From Macrotrachela quadricornifera (lineage: Eukaryota; Rotifera; Eurotatoria; Philodinida; Philodinidae), in NCBI GenBank assembly GCA_022393335.1, contig JAJEKB010019969.1, positions 35,772 to 99,771 of the forward strand: a stretch of DNA of 64,000 nt, written 5' to 3'. Position numbers and translations under genes: made by a program. The number at the start of each line of letters is the position of its first letter. Positions within the stretch are counted from its first letter, which is position 1. The notes under the pieces are model-generated. The model ran no database searches. It saw only the letters and a list, made by a program, of their open reading frames with translations, and had not been told where the DNA came from. This document shows positions 10,664 through 21,475 of this stretch, piece after piece.

Positions 10664-11457
10664 ATGCTGTGTCCATCACATGTTCTACTCATCTTTTGCA
10701 CGATAGTGCTCTTTCCAACATCAGATGGCGATGCAAGTAAGAATATGTTTTTTCCTACACAATGAACATACAAATAATAAGTTTATTTACAAAAATCAAA
10801 TGTTTTAATCTTCAAATTCAGCTCAAAATATTGCATTTCTTTTTCTAATCAAAAATTATTCGGTCGTACTTTAGTTAAGAAGCATATGATATTTGTTCAT
10901 GAATGCAAAAAATATAATACTGACATTTTCTAGGTATTACGGCTGCTCAATTGAAAGCCATCATGCCTCGATGTAAACATCCGGAATATTTGAAAAACAT
11001 TAATGCTGCCATGAAAGAAGGTTCCATTAATACATGTGTTCGAAAAGCAGCTTTTCTCGCACAAATAGCACATGAAAGTGGTGAATTGGTCTATATGGAA
11101 GAATTGGCTTCTGGTGCAGCATATGAAGGTCGAAAAGATCTGGGTAACACTCAAAAGGGAGACGGAAAACGATTTAAAGGTCGTGGTCCAATTCAATTGA
11201 CAGGTCGAGCTAATTACAGAGCAGCTGGAAAAGCATTAAGTTTGGATTTAGTAAATCATCCTGAAAAGGTCAAAACACCTGAAGTCGGATTTCGTACAAG
11301 TGTATGGTTTTGGACAACACACAAATTAAATGAACTGGCCGATAAGAAAACACTCGCATCATTTCGAATGATTACTAAAAGAATTAACGGAGGTACAAGA
11401 GGACAAGCTGATCGAGAAAAGTATTGGGCAAGAGCTAAAAAGACACTCGGATGTTAA
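10664..11457 (+). CDS. Secreted GH19-type chitinase (two exons)
   Basis: Predicted exons are 10664-10736 and 10934-11457, joined across a 197-nt GT-AG intron, giving 198 residues. Exon 1 encodes a signal peptide ending near SDGDA. Exon 2 starts in frame with the conserved ITAAQLKAIMP N-terminus of small bacterial/phage-type GH19 enzymes. Key motifs are AQIAHESGE (catalytic glutamate in HES), ASGAAYEGRKDLGNT, RFKGRGPIQLTGR and a C-terminal RINGG. GH19 enzymes cleave beta-1,4 links of chitin, and some act as lysozymes. The length fits a catalytic domain without a chitin-binding module. The open frame on its own lacks an ATG before the conserved region, so the upstream exon is needed. AATAAA lies at 11489-11494. 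A bacterial-type domain with a eukaryotic intron suggests old horizontal transfer. Confidence 0.88.
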
Positions 11458-12759
11458 ACGAAAGAATGAAGAATGTTTATTAATTGATAATAAAATATGA
11501 TAGGTTCATATAGTGCTTAAAGAACAGTACATGTTTCATAGAAAATAACAAGGATATATGATGCGGTATTAAAGTTTAGGAATTTTTAGCATGACTTAAA
11601 TGAATTCTTTTCTACTCTCAAAACAGGATGTAAAGTCGTATTGGAACATAATAATGCACATCTTATTACTCCTTCGTCACAATCTCTTTAGTTCTTTTAA
11701 AGAGATACTAAAGCGACTAAAAGAATTATAAGTACTAAAGGTATTGTAGTAGGTTGAATTAAATAGATGAGAAAAGTTAGAAGTACACATCTCTAATTTT
11801 CCGTGAACTACTAGTCATCGAGCATGTTTGTGAAGATTGTTTTTCATCTGCAATTATATTTGATGTGATCAATTCTATTAGAATATTATCGAATGTATTG
11901 AATTTGTTCGTGCAAATATCTTCCTTTCCTCCCTTGGAACTAACTTCCACTACGTTCACATTTGATTTTCGATCAATTATTATTCAGTTTGTCGTCAACG
12001 AAAAATTTCATTGACTTATTTCGTTTTATTCTCGATCCAAATTATGACGCTTATAATAATAATTTTCCGAAGATTAATTTTTCTCGAATATCAAATGGTT
12101 AGATTTATGAAAAGCTCAACATTCTATTGCCCGAAGATGTCTGCACGCAAATGTCATGCCACGCTTTTGCGGTTTATTCTTCATACCACTATTGTCATGG
12201 ATGTAAACACCACTTCTCTCACTATATTCTACATATCTCTAAGTTTCTAGAGCTCACAATATGTGTCTTCGTCTCCGAAGTCCTATCGAGACACCATCAT
12301 GCAACGTGGTGCCTTCCGGTCTCGCTTACATGACATTCTCACACATTTCACGTTGATCTTGGTATTACATTCTTCATTTATATTCGAATCTGACTAAGAC
12401 AATTGCTGAGCAATTCCAGACCTGCAAATATCAATGCTATCACTAGTATAGCTTTTCAGAAAGATCAGAATAAAATTGTATATAAATTTTAGCATTAAAA
12501 ATTTACCTTCATTACTATTTTGTGTTTAAATTTTTTGTTTTTTTTTTCGATACTATTAGCATTGATTCCTTTCATTTATTGAGAACAAGTACGTAATGAT
12601 AAAACGTTCTATTATTCTGAGATGAACAATAATGAAAATAACATCGATTATGTAAGACATGTTTTCTTATCAATGAATCATAAAATATTAATTCTTTTTA
12701 TCAGTCATATATCCTAGAATTGATTGTCATTTTTTCGTGAAAAGATCTCTTTAAATCAT
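11458..12759. other. Intergenic, no supported gene
   Basis: Holds the chitinase poly-A signal and AT-rich sequence. Short ORFs at 11777-11959 and 12011-12333 overlap in several frames and carry no recognisable motif. Confidence 0.6.
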
Positions 12760-13320
12760 GTTGTTTCGAATTCTCACATATGTTAGCAAATAAGATCCAT
12801 CGCATCACAATTCATCAATGGATACAATAATTTAATCAAAGCGGCTCTGTGGATTCTTACAAATCGTCTGGAAGAAAACGAAGTAGATGAATTAATTTCG
12901 TCAAAGAGCAAATTAATAGTCAATATATAAGGAAAAGATCATAAACCATGGCTGAAAATTTCAAAAATAGTCAACAAATGATCAATAAAATATTTATGGA
13001 AGATTTGAAAATGAAATGCTATTGAAAAACAAATACTCAAAAATTGAAAGATTATCCAAAATTAACTTCGAAACAAAGCGTTGCCCCTGAATTAGAAAGA
13101 ATGTTAAGCGTGAAAAAGTTTTTAAAAAAATAATGTTTCATCGAAATGGTTACTTCAATGTGGAATGATCTTGCCGTTCCATACTTTTTTGAAAAGAATG
13201 AAGGCTTAAATAATTAAAAATTCAAGATGATCAGTTGTTTGGCCATCAAAACTGGTATCTACAACAAGATGGTGCAAAAACCATTTGAAGTCGTTTATAC
13301 CTAATCTGAAAAATATTGTT
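12760..13320 (+). pseudogene. IS630/Tc1-type transposase remnant
   Basis: No long frame survives, but translation across frames gives typical pieces. There is a helix-turn-helix stretch (TIHQWIQQFNQSGS, then SGRKRSR) near 12810-12900. The catalytic-region signature WYLQQDGAK lies near 13250-13285, followed at once by a stop. Several stops and frame breaks show long decay. Terminal repeats were not found. It is a different lineage from the mariner at 9313. Confidence 0.6.
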
Positions 13321-14261
13321 TAAAATAAAAAGAAAAGCTTTTTTTATGTTATTTTCGTTTTTGTTTATCTTATAATAACGGGATGTTTCATCATTACACA
13401 GTTGTTCAATTTTAATCTTATAATAAAACTATTAAACTAATTCAAAGAATTTCTTATTATCATTCTTGTAAAGAGTTTAACAGTGCATCTTTAAAAATAT
13501 TCGAAGATTTATCAGGAAGAAATATCTTTATAATCTTCATTTGATATTTCTTTCTTCTCTTGATGTTATTCATTCGATAATTTTATATCTTAATCGAAAA
13601 CAAATCTCACGAAAAAAAAATTCAATCGAAATGTTATGTTGTTCAATCATGAGTTAATATTTGAATAATTAAACAATTAGTTAATCAAAAAATATCATTT
13701 TAATAGATAAGATATTTCAATTTATTCGATACTTTTAATTATAATACTAAAAAATTTTTAGAATCAAAATAAATATTATACAAAAAAACATGTTTTCCAT
13801 GGAAGTGAAGCTATACATAAAACTAAAGATAGACAATATTACAAGAAAAAAATGAATGATTTATTCGAATATATCAATTTGCCGATGGCGAAAAATAATA
13901 TTTTCTTTCATTAAAACATTTTTACTGTGATATCCAGTTGTCTAACAATCATCAAACAATCTAAAATATCTCAAGAGAAAGTAAAAGCAAATGATCTGTC
14001 ATCAATTTATCACCACTCCTTATGATAAGAAAAAGAATTTATATAGAAAAAGAAAGAAAATCAAATTATTTTCTTTCCATTCCCTATATTAACATAAACT
14101 ATATCGAAGGATCTATTTTTGGCATTTCCATATTTTCTCATCCATATCAGGAAAAGCAACAAGAGTAAATCAACACATTGTTGAGTTTGTGCATTCGCCT
14201 TCGTCCTTCTATATATTTAACTATACGACTGTCGATAGAAACACTTCTATCATACTACAAT
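13321..14261. other. Intergenic, nothing recognised
   Basis: Very AT-rich spacer between a dead transposase and the next gene. No frame or repeat of note. Confidence 0.6.
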
Positions 14262-15244
14262 ATGATAAAAACATCATTGATCTTGCTTTTCTTATTCTTT
14301 GGTTTTTCTATCAATGGTAATTATTTTTATTATGTATTAAGTTTAATTTTTTTTTCTTTAAGCAGATGCTGCCAATGTTGCCGCATCGGGTGATCAGAAG
14401 TTCACGTTGCGTGGACGAGTAACTTTTCCCAAGGGAAAGCCACCACCTATCGAGCGTGGAGCTAAACTCCATGTTGAAATACAAGATACATCATTGCAAG
14501 ATGCTGCACCAACAACGGTAGCAGAAACAATGGTGTCGCGAGTGAAAAAATTTCCAATACCATTCACATTGCGATACACAGCAAAAGATGTTACTGACGC
14601 AACAAAACGTCGTAACAAAAAAATGGGTCTTCCTGATGACGTAAAAAGTAATCATTACTCAATAAGTGTTACCATTAATGGCAAAGATGGAAAAACTCTA
14701 TTATTTTTAAATGATGTAGTGATTAGTGTCAAGCCATTGGGAAACGATCGTACACAGACGATTGATGTACCTGTTATAGCTGTTAAGAGTAAGATATTTT
14801 ATGAAGAACTAAGTCTTGTTGAACAATAGAAATTTCAAAGGATTTACTTTATCTCAGATTTCGAAAATATACAAAAATCAACCATTGAGAATCTTTGAAT
14901 ATTATTAACGAAGAGTTACGAGATTTTATGCTTTTATAATGACACCGTATTTATGGCGATAAAACAACTGTTGAAATAATATTTATTTTTAAAATATAAT
15001 TTTAGAATCTCCTCCAAGCACACCAGAGAGAACCAAGAAGGGTGGTACCGAACCAGGTACGTTTCCAGAAGTAGTTGGCAAGAATCTTGATGAAGCAATC
15101 AAAATTATCAAGGAGAAGACGGGTTTCACCAATGTAGTTGGCGTGAAAGAAGGAATGCCAGTTACTCTTGATCTTCGAAGAGATCGTGTTCGTATTGTTT
15201 ACAACGATAAGCGAGTGGTCACAGAAGTTCCAATAATTGCATGA
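14262..15244 (+). CDS. Secreted YbaY/YscW-like domain fused to potato inhibitor I domain
   Basis: Predicted exons are 14262-14316, 14366-14788 and 15006-15244, all with GT-AG borders and matching phases, giving 238 residues. Residues 1-18 are a signal peptide (MIKTSLILLFLFFGFSIN). About residues 30-155 match the YbaY/YscW beta-domain of bacterial outer-membrane lipoproteins: LRGRVTFPKG, GAKLHVEIQDTS, FPIPFTLRY and YSISVTI. The last 65 residues are a potato inhibitor I (chymotrypsin inhibitor 2-like) domain: TFPEVVGKNLDEA, then VTLDLRRDRVR and the VPIIA end. By alignment the reactive bond is Leu-Asp in VTL-DLR, which suggests inhibition of chymotrypsin- or subtilisin-like proteases. Without the second intron the first domain would end in a short tail, so an unspliced isoform is possible. 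AATAAA lies at 15435. Both domains are unusual in animals, so transfer from bacteria or plants is a reasonable inference. Confidence 0.82.
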
Positions 15245-15760
15245 ACTCTGATCAATTCTGTTGAAAGACATTCAAGAAGTTTCATTTTCACTTTATTCTA
15301 GCATATTAGTCGTTTACTTTATTGCTTTCTTATACTGTATTAAGTACAACTTAATCGGTTGAAATTTATATAGATCGATGAATACGATTATCATCTGCTT
15401 TTCTTTCACTATCTAACCAAATTTATTTGATAGAATAAAAATAAACTAATTAAAGATACAAAATACTTACTGTTCAATATTATATAAATAATAATAGTCT
15501 AAAAAAAAGAAAAAGAAAGGTTATTTAAAAATTTCCCAAAATTACACTCGTCTCCATGAAAGAAATTCTTGAAGAATGTAAAAGATAAGCAAAATAAAAG
15601 GATTCACTTTTACTTCTATTTTGCTCGAACTACATAGATCATGTTGACATATTATTCCTTCACTTCTTCAGATAAACAGAAAGAAAAGAAAAATAAAAAC
15701 ACGTATGGTTGATGCGCAACCTATTCACACAAAAAAAAAGAGAATAACTTAGAGAAGAAT

Positions 15761-17617
15761 ATGTTATCAATTACAGTAGGTATTGTTGTTTTATTTATAA
15801 CAGTTCTATATTACTATGTGAAACATATCTATTTCACATTACGTGGTCCAATACCTGGCATTCCACCTCAATTTCTTTTCGGTAATCTATTACAGACAGG
15901 TATTATTTTTGGAGATGAATCTTTGGCTAATGTATTGCTTAAACTTAAAATTCAATTCGGTGATGTCTTTCAATATTGGTTCACTTATACACGTGTTATT
16001 ATTGTCAGTTCACTCGAAGATATCCAACATATATTTGCTCATCGGAATTTATATGATCAAGGGGATATATTTATTGAAAAGCTTAGTATTGCCAATTCGA
16101 GTGAAATTGCTGCCTTGACAGGTTAGACAAATTTAAGAGAGCTGATAATAAAAATAATTCAATTTTGATAGGAGCCAAATACAAGCGTCATGCCAGTGTT
16201 TCATATCCATTATTTCGTGGAAGTAAAATTTTTATGCATTTAGATACAATTATCGATTGTACAGATAAATTATTAGATCGATGGCGTCAAATCAATGATC
16301 CGACTAAAATTCATTTGAATATGAATGAACAAACACAACAACTTTTACTTGCTATCTTTGGTTTTATTGCATTTGATTATGATTTACAAGTACTTGATGA
16401 TGAATGTGAAAAAGGACAAAAAGAACTTGTTTCTTCAATGGAAATATTTTTCAATACAACAGCTAGAATTGTAGAAATGCCAATAATTATTGGTCGTATT
16501 TATTTGTCTTTAAATTTTAAATATCAACGAGCACGTTTAATTATTAATCGATATATACAACAAATAATTGATCAAGAATTGAAAGAAACAATTGCAATAA
16601 GAACCGAACGTAAAAGAACAAGTTTAATTGCATCATTAGTTTCTTCATTACAACAAAATGAGAATATTGAAGCGAAAAAATCGGAAGAAGATAAACGAGG
16701 TATCACCTATCACTTATCACCAAGTATAGAATTTTCAAAAGATCTTCATAGGAATATCCTAGGACACAAAAAATGAATGTATTGAACTTTTCTTCACACA
16801 TTTAGGATCTTTCAGACAATCGAGAATATCTCATGTCGAGTGAGATATAAATCATAAGTATTTGATAGGGTTCATTGTAAAAATCACACTTGAGAACAAA
16901 AAATTTATTGTCAAAAATCTCAACATTGACGAACTATTCAAAAACGAGATAATAGAATACATTCATTTCAAATGTAATATTTATATCATAGGTCTTTCAC
17001 GACAAGAAATAACTGGTTTAATACTTTCATTGCTTTCGGGTGGCTATACAACAATATCAACAGTACTTGCTTGGTTCATTCATCTGATGAGCAAACATCC
17101 TGACATACAGGCAAAAGTCAAGCAAGAATTGGCTAAATATAATCATCAACGCCTTTCAATTGAACAAATCGCATCACTTGAATATTTAGATTGTGTTCTC
17201 AATGAAGTTCTTCGTTTTGTACCAACATCGATCGGTTCTATTCGAACACTTATTGCTGATGATCAATTGCCAAAGACTGGAATTCAATTAAAAAAAGGTG
17301 AACAAATATTTATTTCCTTCTATAATCTAGGACGAGATGCACGCTATTGGTCGAATCCTGATCGATTTTATCCGGAACGATTTCTAAATCAATCTGAAGA
17401 AATCGGTAATAATAAAGCTGCATTAATTCCATTCGGTGGTGGACATCGTCAATGTGCAGGACAAGATTTAGCTCGATTTGAATTAAAAGTTATTTGTGCA
17501 CGACTTATGCAGTATGTCACATTTGTCGATGGTGGACCTGAAATCAATTCGGGAGGATATCTACAGAGGGATACTGTTCAACCGAAACACATTGCAGTTG
17601 CGATTGAATTTGACTAA
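15761..17617 (+). CDS. Microsomal-type cytochrome P450 (three exons)
   Basis: Exons are 15761-16121, 16172-16699 and 16992-17617, giving 504 residues, the usual P450 length. Residues 1-25 form an N-terminal membrane anchor, followed by the proline-rich hinge RGPIPGIPP. The I-helix reads LLSGGYTTIST, where the usual acidic residue before the threonine is tyrosine. The K-helix ExxR is NEVLRF. FYPERF and the heme loop PFGGGHRQCAG are intact, with the ligand cysteine near residue 451. It should act as a heme mono-oxygenase on the ER membrane with P450 reductase. The substrate cannot be told; the sequence looks like an animal CYP3/CYP4-clan relative. Intron 2 (292 nt) stays open for a while, which is why an unspliced frame runs on. 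Confidence 0.92.
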
Positions 17618-17731
17618 AACTATATCAGACTTTCGTATTTTTTTCAAATCATTATTATCAATTTATTGAAGAATGAGCTGAAATAGGTGACATATATTAT
17701 TATTATTCCCTTTTCTGAAACAAAGAGTTAT

Positions 17732-18649
17732 AGGGCGTTTAAATACGCCGGCTAAAATGCTTAAAGTTTGTCCGTCCGACCAAGCCAATTACAATTCAGT
17801 ATTCGCTAAACCAATGAAAACCCACCAGTGATTCTAAGAAAAATTCGATATATAGATTTTTGGGGGTCGGCGAATCGATGGGCGGTGTCAATTTTTTAAA
17901 ATTTCTTGAAATTAACTTTTTACACAAAGAATAGGCTTTTTTCGACCGAAGTGAGATTATATGAAAAATACTAATAGGATTTCGTGTATATGTCTGTTTG
18001 CGCTAGGTCATAGCGCGCAGGTTAAATAAGCGTAAGATTACAAAACCTATTTTCGCAATCTGGAAAATAACCCAATTAAAGTTTTCTGATGTCGCACTTT
18101 GAGCCCAGCACATTTTGTTGGCTCCAGGTTTCATAGAAACGAATGTTTTCGAGCTCGCTTTCTTCATCAATTAGAGTTTTTGAAGTCAGAAGTCAATTCC
18201 ATCAAGGTTATTTGGTGTTGCGCTTCCAGTCAATAAAAGTGTTGTAGCTGAACAACTTACTGAATCATAGATTTTATCAGGCTTGAAATGCAATGAATCG
18301 GAAGTTTGCGAGCTTATGCCCTCGCCCAATTACAGTTTTTCAGGCCTAAATTTGAAGCAACGATGACTTTTCGATGTTGAGCTCTTGATCAATCACAACA
18401 GTTGCAGGCTGGAAGTTTAAGTATCCAGAAATCTAATAATGGGGTATGGTCGTGAGTGGCGCCCCGAAGGGGCCTCGACGAACGACTAGTCATTCATTTC
18501 TATTATTAATTAAAATATAGTATGTTCGATACTAATTAAGGGTTGTTCAAGCAGAATTAAGTTTACGAGGGAACACCCCCGACTGTCTCCTCACTTTTGA
18601 ATCGAGTATATGCCAAATTGATAGACTTCAGTGAGTTATTAAACGCCCT
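17732..18649. mobile_element. Non-autonomous element with AGGGCGTTTAA termini
   Basis: Bounded by the 11-bp inverted repeat AGGGCGTTTAA (17732-17742) and TTAAACGCCCT (18639-18649). The inside is non-coding and holds degenerate direct units with the wording CAATTA-AGTTTT-GA near 18075, 18170, 18220 and 18335, plus a GC palindrome GGCGCCCCGAAGGGGCC near 18459. No target duplication was found. Confidence 0.55.
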
Positions 18650-18693
18650 CAAAGGATTTGGTTTCTCAAACCGTTCAAGCAGAGATATACTTA

Positions 18694-19284
18694 GGGCATA
18701 CCAAAAGTAGTGGCCATCGTATCTTAATTTCGTATAGAAGGCTTAAGAAAAATTTCTTTTTTTATGAATAGATGGAGCGTCTTTTGCTCTATTTTTCTAT
18801 GCTATTTGATCCCTATTCAACTGATATCATAACATTTAGATCATAATCGATGAGACACTTTACATTCCATTTTATCATCAATTAAAACATTGTATTAAAA
18901 ATCAAAATATACCATAGAATGCAACATGAAAAGCTCTACAATATATGAAGGACTGTTTATTTTGTTGTTGTACTTTTTGTTTTTAAGATGGAAAAATTCT
19001 GAGCGACTAAGTTTCGATGTTACTAAAACAAGATTGTAATTTGATAAAAGACAAATTCGTTTTTTTTCGATTTCATCTTTTTATAATTGTCCTTTGAAAA
19101 ATGTAGACCTTCTCATGTTGCATTTTATGGTATATTTTGTTTTTTAATACAATGGTTTAATTGATGATAAAGTGGAATGTAAAGTGTCTCATCGATTATG
19201 ATCTAAATGGCACCAGGTAGTTTTCAACAGAAACAGTTCTCTATACGAAATTAAGATACGATGGCCACTACTCCTGGTATGCCC
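18694..19284. mobile_element. Fold-back MITE, TA-flanked, copy 1
   Basis: 591-bp element with ends GGGCATACCA and TGGTATGCCC, each next to TA. The arms are inverted copies for about 250 bp each (imperfect), including GTGGCCATCGTATCTTAAT on the left and its complement at 19240-19270. No coding sequence. A shorter, divergent relative lies at 56670-57035. Confidence 0.78.
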
Positions 19285-19839
19285 TAAATAATAATGAAAC
19301 AGATTTTGAGTAGAAAACATTTGATAATTGTCATTCTAAATTAGTAATTTTATAATTCATGATGCATTTTGTTGTGATCACTCGATTAATCAATGGCATT
19401 CTGAAATAATTAAATTAAGCGATAAAGGAATTTGAACACGAGTAATCAGTCCAAAACACTCTCAGAATGATGTAGAAATGATACAATCGTAATTATAGAT
19501 TCCAGAAATAAAAGAAATATTGTTTCCAATTTGTACAAAATTATCTCTTAACGGTTGCGGAAATCAACTGGCGATGCGATCTACTTTTTGGCTAGTACAT
19601 TGTCTTGTGTCCATTTACTTTTTAGAACGATGTCGATAATTATTGCGATCATTTCGAATATAAAGAAGTTTATCCGAAATTAATTTTGTGGGAATATGTA
19701 AAATTTTATTCACTTCATTTAATTCTATACTTTGTTTCAGAAATCTAATGAAATAATTAATTCATATAGCACAAATAGAAGATACTGAAAGTTGTTGTTT
19801 CAATCGGTTCAACAATAGAAAATTTTTAATTGAACGATT

Positions 19840-20500
19840 GATCTCGCTCTGGCAGACCAATCTAAGTAGATTTGGACCAATTGAAACAACTCATTAAAGA
19901 CAATTTTCAGTTGATAACAAGCTGTTTATCAGAACGACTCGGTTGCTCTCATATTACGATGAAAACGCATCTGAACGAATTAGAAAAGACGTAGAAATAT
20001 GGGGTTTGGATACTACATGAACTATCGGTCCATCAGCTCCAATTCCGACTTGATGTTTGTATGGATTTACTGACATTTCATTATTGGTGATGAAAGTTGG
20101 TGCTCGATATTAATTATACGCACAAACGCCAATGTCTTAGCGTTGGTCAAACTGGTACAGTAATAGCGAAAAACGATCTCCATTCGAAGAAAGTGATTTT
20201 GAGTGTCTCATAGGATGTTAAAGGAATTATCTATTGGGAACTGCTACTGAATGGATGTACCATCATCGGCGATCGCAACTGTCAAAAACTGAATCGTATT
20301 GCATAAAAACTCAAGAGCAAGCAAGATCGGGTTTATTTTTTACATAATAACACAAGACCCCACGTTGCAAAGTGGACCCGCGAAAAATTATTGAAGCTAG
20401 GATGGATTAACATTCTCCATCCACCTTACTCTCCGGACTTGGCTGACTTTTACGAACGTGGAGTTTTTTCTCGATGAGAGCGTTGGCGGCAAGTCGTAGA
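19840..20500 (+). pseudogene. Mariner transposase remnant
   Basis: Translated in changing frames the segment gives mariner signatures: QWLSVGQTGTV, SWDVKGIIYWELL, HNNTRPHVAKW and HPPYSPDLA. Many stops and shifts make it inactive. It lacks the C-terminal DxW motif. It differs in wording from the copy at 9313 and so belongs to another mariner lineage. Confidence 0.7.
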
Positions 20501-21475
20501 TAACGATGACGCATATATCATTGAAAACTAGTTTGTGTTTGAAAGGAAAGAAAATAAAATGAACATTAAAAAATAACTTTCTTACCAATCCAATAGAACT
20601 GTCTACAAAAATACTTGCATATATTCATTTACATATATCTTCGTACAAAATATTTGTTTATTTTTCAGTCGTCTACAACGAACTTGAGAAAATAAGAATA
20701 GTCCGGTTAGAATCAGAATTTCATGCGCTCTCTAAATATGTGATCAGAATTTCTTTCTAATTTAAAGTTGACTAATTGAGAACAAACTTTCGATGAGAAC
20801 TAAAAATAACGTTTGAACATAATATTTAATACAGTTGAATTTTGTATTTTGATTCAAACTATCCTAATTCAAATGTTAAGGAAGTGTTTTTATACATCAA
20901 TTTGTAAAGCAAAGCTTGCTGTGCAAAACGTGCAGTTTGCTTTAATTCCTACATATCGCTGCAAACCGTCAGAATCTGTTGAATTTTAGATATCGAGAAT
21001 TTCAAAAAACACTGATTTTGAAAAAATATCATTTCATGTAAAGAGGAGTATTACGAAAAATTTTTCTAGCCTTCAATTCTTTAGAGTTCCAGCTTATGAT
21101 AGCGCATCATTTTGCAAAGCACAAAATTCTCTATCCAAAATATTTTGTACGAAGACTTTCTTGACATAAGTTAGATCATAAAGAGTACCGGAAGACGCTG
21201 CATTCTAACATTTTGTTGATTCATTTTTCGAATAAATAAAAAAAAACAAAAACTATTTATTCTCCGATATTGTAAAATTATTTCTAATAGAAATTTTTAT
21301 CTCTTTTGAGTTTTTTATCTAAAAAAAATATTACTGTTCATCAATTTTTTTGTAAGCAACTGTATTTCTGAATATGTTGAAGTTTTATAATACGTTACAT
21401 ATAGATACAACATATAAAGCAAGAGAAAATTTTTTTTAAATAATTATAACATGAAAAGCAAAATAATATTTGTAA
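20501..21475. other. Intergenic, 3' side of the FG-GAP gene
   Basis: AT-rich. Imperfect inverted words TTCGTACAAAATATTTG (20639) and CAAAATATTTTGTACGAAG (21136) hint at another small element but are too short to call. A possible poly-A signal for the minus-strand gene (TTTATT on plus) lies near 21256. Confidence 0.45.

Noticed and set aside
10427..10765. 112-codon ORF before the chitinase, read as a separate gene
   Set aside because: Only its last part (from 10664) makes sense, in the same frame, as the chitinase signal-peptide exon; the rest is AT-rich leader.
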